Assembly: GCA_001970955.1 (NCBI GenBank)
Contig: MPUH01000192.1
Location: forward strand, 1-64,000
DNA: 64,000 bases
Direction: 5' to 3'
Source: Stentor coeruleus
Taxonomy: Eukaryota > Ciliophora > Heterotrichea > Heterotrichida > Stentoridae
In this document: positions 52,966-61,646 of the stretch, piece by piece
How positions within the stretch are numbered: the first letter of the stretch is position 1
Layout of the letters: the number at the start of each line of letters is the position of its first letter
Program-made: the position numbers and the translations under genes
Notes under the pieces: model-generated
The model's database searches: none
Told to the model about the DNA's origin: nothing
The model's input: the letters and a program-made list of their open reading frames with translations, nothing else

Positions 52966-54022
52966 ATATAAAAGTTTATCTTCAATATATTAGAGATATT
53001 ATCATATATTAAATTTTAATACATAAAAAAAAAATAGATAAAAGGAATAATATAAGTAATAAAAACAAGTTTCTATGCAAAAATTATAGCTTGTATTAAG
53101 AATAAATGGGATAAGGTAAATAGCATAATTTTCCTATATAAACTTTAAATACTTAGATTTTGAAATTAGAATAAAGTTTAATTTTTGAAATGTGCCTGAC
53201 GAAAATTTTCAATTGCATTTTATGCTTTTAACTTATTGAACTGCATCATTTCGTATATAATTTTTAACTCTTAATATTTTTTGATTGATTTTCGAAAAAT
53301 TGTCATAAACATACAGAAAATATCAAATAATTAAAAAACAAACTACAAATTTTTTAATATCGGATTTGCAGCCAAAAGATTAAAATTATAGCATCACTAA
53401 ATGCTAAAAATAATAGAAACAATGATTTTTCTTAAGTCAAAATTTTCGCATTAATGCTAAATACCTAATCTTAAAAGCGCCTTCATCACATCTATCTAAT
53501 AAAATACCATCTTCAACTATAAAACCCTAGTACTTCCATACTTATAATATATAAAATAATAATAATAAACAAAAAAAAATGTTCATAAAGCTAAAAAAAC
53601 TATGGTAAAAACCACTTCAGTCATAACTTTAAATTTCTTCAACCTTCTCTCAGAACTTCACTTATTAAAAAGCCTTAATTCCATATCCAAAAATCATCTC
53701 CCAAGCCCATTATCCAAAAAATCCCTTACCAAAACACACCATCAAAATATTTTCACATTCACCACAACTAGATGTTAAAAAACCTTTAAATCCCCATCAT
53801 TAATCTCCTAAGCCACCTATTCTCTATCCTCACATATCTTTTATCCCAAAAAAAAAAAATTCAATCCTATATAAAATCTTTAATAAAAAAACTGAGACAA
53901 TTTTTCTTATAATCTCAATACAATCATTCAAAAAAAAAACCTTAAAAAGTATTCTAAACATAAAATTCTCTATTAAAACATATCGTGACGATTATTCACC
54001 ATAAGAATTTTAATCCCATATA
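52966..54022. other. Intergenic, nothing recognised
   Basis: About 1.06 kb between two plus-strand genes. The second half (53460-54022) is markedly A/C-rich on the plus strand, as elsewhere upstream of plus-strand genes. No RNA gene or repeat was seen. Confidence 0.6.
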
Positions 54023-54796
54023 ATGTGCAATTTAAATATTCTCTGTAAGGTTACTGATGGTAGCTGCAAATGCTGTGTTTCAAAGCCTACAGGAATAGTA
54101 AAACCTGTGCCCATTCCACTTATAAACCCTCAAGAAGGAGTTTTGATAATGTCTTTGTTCAAAATAATAACCCAGCAGAATGAAATGATTAAGAAGATAA
54201 GTGAAGATGCTAGACTGACTGCAGAAAAAATCAATACCCTAAGCCAAAATTTAGGCTTAAAACAATGTAAAACTGTTGAATGTGCTTCAGAGGAAGTGAC
54301 AAATTCTGAGAAACTTTTGAAAATACTTTGTGGAGAGGGGGCTCTTCATGATTATAGTCTAGAACTTGCTAATGAGTTACCAAAACCTGCTTTTAAAGAA
54401 AAAGCTTTTTCTATGATCTTACAGATTGTTGATAACAAAGGACAAAAGGTCGTTTTGCCTAATGTTGTTGGGTTTACAATAATGCTTTTTACTACTGAAA
54501 GTCCACCAAAACTCATGAAAATTAACACTTCGGGTGATAAGATCATGAGAGGGACTTCTGAAGCTGATGGTAATAGTACAGTGCTTTTTAGAAAAATTGT
54601 TATTAAAGAAGTTACGTCACATTTTAGGAATGGGTGTTTCTTTTTAGTTGTGGCTCCTAAGGATTGCAATAGTATTAAACCTTTGATTGTGCCAAATTTT
54701 GTCATTAAAGCGAGGAAGTTGATGAGTGATGGCAGTTTGAAGAAAAAAATCAAGATAAATGAAGAAATTGTTTCACCTGAAGAAATATCTAACTAA
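54023..54796 (+). CDS. Unknown protein, beta-rich core
   Basis: A 257-residue protein I do not recognise. The N-terminus is Cys-rich (LNILCKVTDGSCKCC) and is followed by a helical segment of about 55 residues. From about 130 to 235 it looks like a beta-sandwich: AFSMILQIVDNKGQKVVLP, GFTIMLFT, KIVIKEVTSHFRNGCFFLVVA, LIVPNFVIKARK. Alternating hydrophobic strands and the SHFRNGCFFLVV block hint at an immunoglobulin- or C2-like fold, but no diagnostic residues allow a call. A short charged C-tail follows. No introns. The downstream flank is G/T-rich as for other plus-strand genes. Confidence 0.72.
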   Translation: MCNLNILCKVTDGSCKCCVSKPTGIVKPVPIPLINPQEGVLIMSLFKIITQQNEMIKKISEDARLTAEKINTLSQNLGLKQCKTVECASEEVTNSEKLLKILCGEGALHDYSLELANELPKPAFKEKAFSMILQIVDNKGQKVVLPNVVGFTIMLFTTESPPKLMKINTSGDKIMRGTSEADGNSTVLFRKIVIKEVTSHFRNGCFFLVVAPKDCNSIKPLIVPNFVIKARKLMSDGSLKKKIKINEEIVSPEEISN

Positions 54797-55243
54797 TAGT
54801 ATTATTTTATTAGTTTTGTAGTGGGTTAAGGTTTTTAAGATGTGGTTTTTAGGTTTTTTATAGTGAAGTTATTAGGTTTTTGGGTTGGTTTTTATAAAAT
54901 TGAGGTTTGATTGGATTTAGTGAAAAGGATATGCTTTTATTGGATATTGGGTTTTTAATAGAAGATTTGTATGAGATTTCTATTAGGAAAATAAATTGTG
55001 TGATCTATTCTTTTATTAATTTTATATGAGATTTATATGTTAATTTCACTGTATTAGTTTTAGATGATTATTATATTAATATAAGTATATACATTATTCA
55101 TGTTTATTGTTTATAGTATTTTCAAGTTTTTAATAGATTTTAATCAAAAATTATCCCTTTAATATCAAATATTATCATAAAAAACTTAACTAAAATCAAT
55201 AAAAAAACTCTCAATTCCACATCCAAACTCCATTATTAAAAGA
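54797..55243. other. Intergenic, nothing recognised
   Basis: About 450 bp between convergent genes. The first 200 bp are G/T-rich on the plus strand (downstream of the plus gene) and the last 100 bp A/C-rich (downstream of the minus gene). Confidence 0.6.
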
Positions 55244-56353
55244 TTATGTATATTCATTAGTCAAATAAGCAGGAGCTTCATCAAAATCCTCAGAATTATC
55301 TTCAGAATCCTCAGATTCACTATCCTCCAGATTTAAATAATATCTTTCCTTATAAAAAAACTCTGCTGCCTTAATAATCTTCCTTTCCATTTCTAATGAA
55401 AAATCATTTCCACCAACATCAATATGCTAATTAACCATTACTTGTAATAATCTTTTAGTCTTCAGCAATTCTACAATACACTCAGCACATTCATCATCAT
55501 CAATTTCATTATAAGCAATCATAAACTGAGATATATTAGGATTTGATCCAATCAAAGCTTTAAGTACACATTTAGCCCCATTATTGCCTAAAAAGCAATC
55601 ATTTAAATCAATTTTGCTTAAAAATTCTAATTTTTCAATCAGTTGTTTTATTGATATATACGCTGTATCTTCATTTGCATAACTATCACGTAAATCAAGA
55701 ATTTGTAATTGAGGGTTTTTTATAAGACTTCGACATAAGACGATTATCCCATCTTTTCCTAGATGATTTTCAGAAAGACTTACTTGACGAAGACTCCCCA
55801 TGTTTGAAAAAGCTTCAGATAACTCTAAGATTCCCTGATCTTCAAAGGAATTTCTTTCAGCACAAAACACATAAAGTTCAAGTTCTGAATTCCTAAAAGC
55901 TTCTGCGAGCTTCATTGCCCCTTCAACTCCAAGATGATTATCATTAAGTTTAATGACTTTCAAACATTCAGAGTGAAAAAGAAAACTTAAAATATCGATA
56001 GTATATTCAGTCAAATTGTTTTTTGATAAATCAACTTCATAAAGATTGTGCAGGCACATTAAAGTTGTATTAAGAATTTCCCAATATTCTGAATTATCTT
56101 CTTGCTCATGGATCACATCACTAAAATTAGCTATTGTGATATTTTGGCATTCTTGTATTGTTTCAGCTAGTCTTGAAAGAGCTTCAACATCGTAATTGTG
56201 ACTACCTATTGAGATCTCATTTATGTTCTGAGTATTTTCTTCAAGATCTTTAAGAACATTATTTATGCTTCTCATGTCAAACTCCTGTCCATGAGGAAGG
56301 ATTTCAAAAAAACGAGGGATTTCAACTTGCTCTTTAGAGAAAAGCTTACCCAT
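55244..56353 (-). CDS. RanGAP1-like LRR protein with myristoylation motif, lacking the Arg finger
   Basis: Exons 56353-55442 and 55426-55244 join across a 15-nt intron at 55427-55441 (gtaatggttaattag) to give 364 residues. Ribonuclease-inhibitor-type leucine-rich repeats run from about 40 to 300 and a short acidic tail follows (EDSESEDSEDNSED), the layout of RanGAP1/Rna1. Specific matches are ANFSDV, LNDCFLGNNGAK and AYNEIDDDE (fission yeast EFSDI, LNDCLLSARGA, QYNEIELDA). In Rna1 the loop after FSDIFTGR carries the catalytic Arg74; here it reads FSDVIHEQEDNSEYWE with no basic residue. The N-terminus MGKLFSK is a strong N-myristoylation signal, not known for RanGAP. It is either a RanGAP working without the finger or a membrane-bound LRR paralogue. 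TAA directly precedes the ATG. Confidence 0.78.
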
Positions 56354-57553
56354 TTATTATAATTTCAATACATTTTTAGTTTTTTTATAAGATATGTGAA
56401 ACTATTTTAACCTTTTTATTAGATTTGATAGGCAAAAAAACTGTGGAATTTTTTATATTGGTATTTATATTTTTTTTTATTATGAAATTGTGTTTTGGTA
56501 TCGAATTTTAAAAACTCAGATTAAAGCAAATGAGTTTTAATTATTTGTGTTTGATAGAAAGATTTAAAATTTTATTTATTGTATGTCATACAGGTAGGTA
56601 GGCAATTTTAATGGTAAATGCTTATTGAATAAGCTATTATAAAATAGATGATATTGATATGGTAAATAAAAGAAAGATAGTATAAAATTTTGAAGAATAC
56701 ATAACTATAGCTTTATCTATGCTATGATTAAACTGATATTTTGGGTACAATTTTAATCACATTAAAAGAATCCTCTTCAAACAAAAATATATTAAATTCC
56801 AAACAAATATTAATTTTCCAGCATACAAAAAATTTTAAATTTCAAGTCTTATAATCTTTAGTTAAATGTATGTTAAATAACATTGCCACTTCCCATTTTG
56901 ATTGATTTAACAAATATGCTAAAACTCTTTTCCCGCCTTAGAAATTATAATTACTTGCAAAAAGCGTTTTCCTATCTTATCTTCATTAATTTCCTAACCA
57001 ATACAATCATATCTAAATCACATACATTAATCAATAAAACTCATAATTATCTAATAAAAAAAATCTAATAAAAAATCTTAAAATCCTTTTCATCATATTT
57101 GATTCTCTAACAACACAATATTTCCTTTATCAAATCCCAAAAACTCAAATTAACTCTATTTCTAAAGCAATTCCAATATCAATCCACCTCAAATATTATT
57201 AACCAATATAATTCTATATATATTTTTTAAATCATATCCTATACATAAATTCGCTTATTATAATTTTCATAAATCTTCTTCTATCTTTTATACACTTCTC
57301 CTATCTTTTAAATCTTATTTCTACAAACTTTTATCCTTTTCTTCTTTTAATAGAATAATAAGTAATTACAATTTCTATCAATCAAATGTTCTCTATATAA
57401 TTATATTTTTTACATATCTTTATAATAGTATAAAGCTTTTGGGTTAAGATTAAAAATATCCATATCTGGTAAGATATCTTAAATAGCCAATAAGATTCAT
57501 TTTCTTGACTATTTTTTACAATATAAATATTATCAAGAAAATTAAGTTTTATA
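56354..57553. other. Intergenic upstream of histone H2B
   Basis: 1.2 kb between divergent genes. 56354 to about 56750 shows the G-over-C skew and about 57070-57420 the C-over-G skew on the plus strand, as expected for the two promoters. A 61-codon frame at 56883-57068 is not supported. Promoter-like motifs near H2B are listed separately. Confidence 0.6.
57487..57529 (+). promoter_or_regulatory. Candidate H2B promoter elements (CCAAT and TATA-like)
   Basis: CCAAT at 57487-57491 and tataaata at 57522-57529, 25-67 nt upstream of the H2B start. Their order is that of classical histone promoters, but in DNA this AT-rich a TATA-like word is weak evidence. Confidence 0.3.
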
Positions 57554-57904
57554 ATGGTTAAAGCATCAAAGAAAGAGGATAAGAAAACAGCCCCAGCTAA
57601 ACAAGTGGAAAAGAAGAAGTCTAAGAAAAGATCAGAAACTTTCTCTCTCTATATTTACAGAGTTCTTAAACAAGTCCACCCTGATATTGGTATTTCAAAG
57701 AGATCTATGAGTATTATGAACTCATTTATTAACGATATTTTTGAAAAGAGTTGCCTTGAATCTAGCAAGCTTGTGAGATATGGAAAAAAAAGAACCCTAT
57801 CTAGCAGAGAGGTGCAAACCAGTGTTAGACTCATTCTCCCTGGAGAATTAGCTAAGCATGCAGTAAGTGAAGGAACTAAGGCAGTAACTAAGTTTGCAAG
57901 TTAA
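57554..57904 (+). CDS. H2B: Histone H2B
   Basis: A 116-residue core histone. The lysine-rich tail ([33 protein letters not shown] in overlapping parts) leads into [76 protein letters not shown] in sequence, the full H2B fold with the [17 protein letters not shown] C-terminal helix. Lys in the AVTKF end is the conserved ubiquitination region. It packages DNA as an H2A-H2B dimer. No introns. No partner histone gene lies beside it, so this is not a classical histone cluster. An AATAAA-like signal (caataaac) occurs near 57947, and no histone stem-loop was seen. Confidence 0.97.
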   Translation: MVKASKKEDKKTAPAKQVEKKKSKKRSETFSLYIYRVLKQVHPDIGISKRSMSIMNSFINDIFEKSCLESSKLVRYGKKRTLSSREVQTSVRLILPGELAKHAVSEGTKAVTKFAS

Positions 57905-58119
57905 TTAAAAAAATTCACTAAAATTAATTGCATTTTTATTAAAATTTCAATAAACTCTTATCTTTATCATAATTTATCCATCATTAGTTGCTGGAAACTT
58001 GATATTCAAGCTATTACATCATAAATATAATGCTTATTTATATACTTAATATAATCATTAGTTTAAAATAAAATGTATATATGAATACAATTCAATCAAA
58101 TTCTCCTAATAATTTTTAT

Positions 58120-59370
58120 CTAAAATAATACTAAAGCTTCATTAAATTTCAATCTTGATTGCATATTATTTTCCAAAGAACGTAAAAGAATTTCTTTCAA
58201 CTTATCATTTTCCTTTACAAGAGAATTAACTATTTTATTTAGTGATTCAGTAAAGTTTAATCCATTCCATTTATCAGCATTTTGATCTGTTAATAAATTC
58301 AAAATACATGCAGCTAAAGACCAAGCATCCGAAACATTGTAACTAAATTCATTTTCATTGATACTATATTTTTTACAATATTCCTGTTTATATGCTATTT
58401 CTGGAGCTAAATAGCGTTTATTTTTCCTGTCAAATTCTGAATTTACTAAAATCCCCTCAGTTACACCATAAGCAAGTTTAAATTGTATACATTCGCCGTT
58501 AAATAAAAAAACTTTGTCTACATTTGAAGTTTGATCATTATTATAGATTAGAATATTATTTGGGCGAATACAATTATGAAATAATCCGAATTCTCTATAA
58601 CTGTTAAGTTCAATAGCAAGTTGATGATAATAATCAAAAGCGAATATTTGTCTTTCTTTCATTCTTTCATCTTTTACTTTTTTCGAAAGGACATTAAAAG
58701 ATGATATGCATTGCTTCAATGTTTCCTTATGCCGATCAAAGAAAGTTAGTCGGTATGATACATCTTGTATAATAATATTTGTTATAATCCCATAAAACTT
58801 TGGATATCCTTTCTGCATATAATAAATAATTTCTCTTGCTGCTGGTTTTTGATCTGAAGCTCTTATCGTCGCTGATGCTGGAATTGTCCCAGACTGAAAA
58901 TCTATTTCAACCCTCACTACTCCATTGTCTATTTTAAGTTCTTCTAAATATCTGACTTGATTAATATTTTCTACTAGAGGTAATTGATAAAATCTTCTTA
59001 TATCTAAATAATTAGAGAATTCTTCAGTGTATTTGCTTGGATGGTTTGGCCAATTCATAGGAAGTTGTGATATTTTTTCTAAGTCGTTATGATTTGCTAG
59101 AAGGATATCACTAAAAACTGCATTTTCTATATAATCAGCGATATCTCTATCTTTATCTGCATATCTATCTGGTGAGTGAGAAAATAAAAACCCTAGATGT
59201 GCTTTAGCTTGAAAAGAAATTCTGCTACTATCTGCAGACTTTAAAAAGCAGGATAATTTAACTCTAACATCATTTATGGCGATAGATGAGGTATAGAAAG
59301 CTTCAACTTCTTGAAAAGTAATTTCGATATTGGAGAGGACGCTTAATAAAGTCTCTGGTGTGGCAGCCAT
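58120..59370 (-). CDS. Pseudokinase, tandem paralogue 1
   Basis: A 416-residue protein with a helical N-terminus (1-90), then a kinase-like fold in which key motifs are gone. FQAKAHLGFLFS and the segment KAHLGFLFSHS are shared with its neighbour. The catalytic-loop position reads LFHNCIRPNNILIYNN in place of HRDLKPEN, and the metal-binding position reads FLFNGECIQF in place of DFG. The YLAPEI (APE) motif and SDAWSLAACILNLLTDQ (the DxWSxG helix) remain, followed by a LLRSLENNMQSRLKFNEAL helix typical of kinase C-lobes. The Lys of the ATP pocket may be ASATIRA. No catalysis is expected; it is probably a scaffold or allosteric regulator. Its neighbour at 60.1 kb is a tandem paralogue, and a relic lies at 37 kb. 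Confidence 0.82.
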   Translation of the reverse strand: MAATPETLLSVLSNIEITFQEVEAFYTSSIAINDVRVKLSCFLKSADSSRISFQAKAHLGFLFSHSPDRYADKDRDIADYIENAVFSDILLANHNDLEKISQLPMNWPNHPSKYTEEFSNYLDIRRFYQLPLVENINQVRYLEELKIDNGVVRVEIDFQSGTIPASATIRASDQKPAAREIIYYMQKGYPKFYGIITNIIIQDVSYRLTFFDRHKETLKQCISSFNVLSKKVKDERMKERQIFAFDYYHQLAIELNSYREFGLFHNCIRPNNILIYNNDQTSNVDKVFLFNGECIQFKLAYGVTEGILVNSEFDRKNKRYLAPEIAYKQEYCKKYSINENEFSYNVSDAWSLAACILNLLTDQNADKWNGLNFTESLNKIVNSLVKENDKLKEILLRSLENNMQSRLKFNEALVLF

Positions 59371-60127
59371 TAATTATATATACTAAATTATAGTTTAAAT
59401 TTATAACAGTGTAAAATATTGAATAAAAGTGTTGAATTTACCTTGGATTATATGTTTGAATGATGAAATAGGCACTTGGGATAAAAGGGTTATACCATAT
59501 TTATACTAAAACACGTAGGAAATTATAAGGAGAAGTGAAAAGCAATATAATAAGGTCTACAATTATTGTTATTGTTATAAAGTGATTATATTTTGGAATA
59601 TTGTTAATAAAGCGTATAGTTTAAAGAATGTAATGATATCCTGATTTATTTTTTCTCTTATTTGGTGTAGTAGGTATGGAAATTCTATGAGTTAATCAAA
59701 GTTTTTAAGTATTTCAAGTTAAGTTTCATGTTTGAGAATTATATTAGTTTGTTATAGTATTTGTATATGTTCAGGTATGTGATTTATCCATGATTCTTAT
59801 AAGATTCAAGGCTGTGCAGATTTTTTTTGACTTAAACATAAACAAATTTGAGCTTTTAATAAAATTATTTTTCCAAGAAGCTTCTTTTGAATCTATTTAG
59901 TCATCTGCCCTATGCTAAATAATTATAATTCTCCTAAATTTCAATATATCTTTAAATCGCCTATCTTATATAGTAATGAAAATAGTTCAACACCATTTAT
60001 AGTCAAAGCTTAAAAATTATATTTAATGCATTTGCATATTATTATACCTTAGCATAATCCTTTACTACAATCTTTTCTAAAAAATAAATACACAATATAA
60101 AATAATAGCTTTCAAACTAATTACTTC
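59371..60127. other. Intergenic between the tandem pseudokinases
   Basis: About 760 bp, AT-rich, with G over C in the first half and C over G near 60000-60127 on the plus strand. No relic of a third copy was seen here. Confidence 0.55.
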
Positions 60128-61363
60128 TCAGTAATAATTATAATAATCCTCATCACCTCTAAATCTTTGTCGACTATCATGTTTCAAAGGTATTAAAAGA
60201 GCCTGATTCAATTCACTATTATTCGCTGTACTAGTATTAATAATCTTAACAAGTGTTTTCGAAAAGTTTATATCATTCCATTTATCAATATTTTGATTTG
60301 TTATCATATTTAAAATACATGCAGCTGAAGACCAAACATCTGAAGCATAATTTCTTAAATTTTGAGGGTCGATATTATAAAATTGGCAATATGTTTCATG
60401 ATTAACAATTTCTGGTGCTACATAGTATTTATTACTTTTATCATAATCCAAGCTTAGATCAATAGGACTTATTGATTCTTCAGTAATTATAAATTCATCG
60501 CAGTCTCCATTGAATAAAAAAATACAGTTTTCTCTTAAGGTTTCATTGCTGTTGTAAACTAAAATATTACTTGGGAAAACATTTTTATGAAGAAGTTGAT
60601 TGCTTCGGTAGTTGTTGAGCTCTGTATGAAGTTCTCTATAAAATTTTAAAGCGAGGGCTAGTCTTTGTGTCAATTCATCTTTGGTTTTTTTTTCGAATTT
60701 CATATAAAATGATATATTTTGCTTTAAGGTTTCGGCATGCTGATCAAAAAAAGTGAGACGGCATATTTTGTTTTCGATTGGAATGTTTGTCAAGATCCCA
60801 TAAAACTTTGGATAAGTTTTATTCATATACATTTGAATTTCTTGAGCTATTGGTTTATTTTGAGTAACTTTAATCACAGCTGATGCTTGTATTGTCACAT
60901 TTTTAAAAGTTAGACTAACTTTTACTACCCCATTATTTATCTTAGGGTCTTCTAAATATGTGACTTGGTTAATACTTTCTACCAACGGCAAACGTCTATT
61001 TTGTCTTAAAGTTAAAAAATGATTGAATTTGTTTATATAGTCACTTTGAGAATCTTTCGACCAAGCATCAGGAATTTCAGCCACATTACGAAGTTCATTA
61101 TCTTTTGCTAATAAAATATCCTTAAGTACTAAATTTTCAAAATACTTAGCAAGTTTTTCATCATCTGAACTAGAAAATATAAAACCAAGATGAGCTTTAG
61201 CTTGAAAAGAAATTTCATCGCTTATTTCACTTTCAAGAAAAGCACAAAATTGGCTTCTAGCATCTGGGTTATCGCAAATGATACTATAAAAATCTATAGC
61301 TTCTTCGTAAAAAAAATTATAATCATTCAATTGGCTGAAATCAATATTCGCTTCTGTTGCCAT
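60128..61363 (-). CDS. Pseudokinase, tandem paralogue 2
   Basis: A 411-residue protein sharing its whole layout with the 58.1 kb gene: ISFQAKAHLGFIFSSS, LPLVESINQVTYLED, PKFYGILTNIPIENK, then a catalytic-loop position LLHKNVFPSNILVYNS (HRD lost) and a metal-binding position FLFNGDCDEF (DFG lost; both paralogues read NG followed by an acidic residue). YVAPEIVNHETYC and SDVWSSAACILNMITNQNIDKW are the APE and DxWS parts. The shared NG-acidic motif in both copies shows it is a family trait, not a sporadic loss. Identity by eye is about a third to a half. The C-terminus differs (DEDYYNYY). Divergence between the copies means the duplication is not recent. Confidence 0.82.
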   Translation of the reverse strand: MATEANIDFSQLNDYNFFYEEAIDFYSIICDNPDARSQFCAFLESEISDEISFQAKAHLGFIFSSSDDEKLAKYFENLVLKDILLAKDNELRNVAEIPDAWSKDSQSDYINKFNHFLTLRQNRRLPLVESINQVTYLEDPKINNGVVKVSLTFKNVTIQASAVIKVTQNKPIAQEIQMYMNKTYPKFYGILTNIPIENKICRLTFFDQHAETLKQNISFYMKFEKKTKDELTQRLALALKFYRELHTELNNYRSNQLLHKNVFPSNILVYNSNETLRENCIFLFNGDCDEFIITEESISPIDLSLDYDKSNKYYVAPEIVNHETYCQFYNIDPQNLRNYASDVWSSAACILNMITNQNIDKWNDINFSKTLVKIINTSTANNSELNQALLIPLKHDSRQRFRGDEDYYNYY

Positions 61364-61432
61364 TATATATTTTAGTAATTGAAATATGCTAAATAATTGG
61401 CTAAATAAGAGAAAAAATATTCATGATTTGGT

Positions 61433-61547
61433 AGAAATTTTTATTCTAATGCAAGGATAATTGTATTATAAAAACTACAAATATTTAATACAATTTTTAT
61501 CTGTTTTTTATATTCAAAGTATACTTTATTTAACCTTTATATATACA
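61433..61547 (+). repeat. Dispersed repeat, copy 2 (without insert)
   Basis: Direct-orientation copy of 10609-10835 without its 112-bp internal segment; the single ATAAAAA at 61468-61474 corresponds to the two flanking copies at 10644 and 10756. It lies about 100 bp beyond the stop of the REJ-domain gene, in the same relative place as copy 1. Confidence 0.7.
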
Positions 61548-61646
61548 AACTACCATCTACCCTTTTTGCTAAAATATTATAAAAAAACCTATCCTATATC
61601 ATATAATTCCCAATTTCACATTCTACAAATCTAAAATTATTCTAAA

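Noticed and set aside
56883-57068. 61-codon plus-strand frame between the LRR gene and H2B
   Set aside because: Chance frame; no motif, and it sits in the C-over-G upstream flank of H2B.
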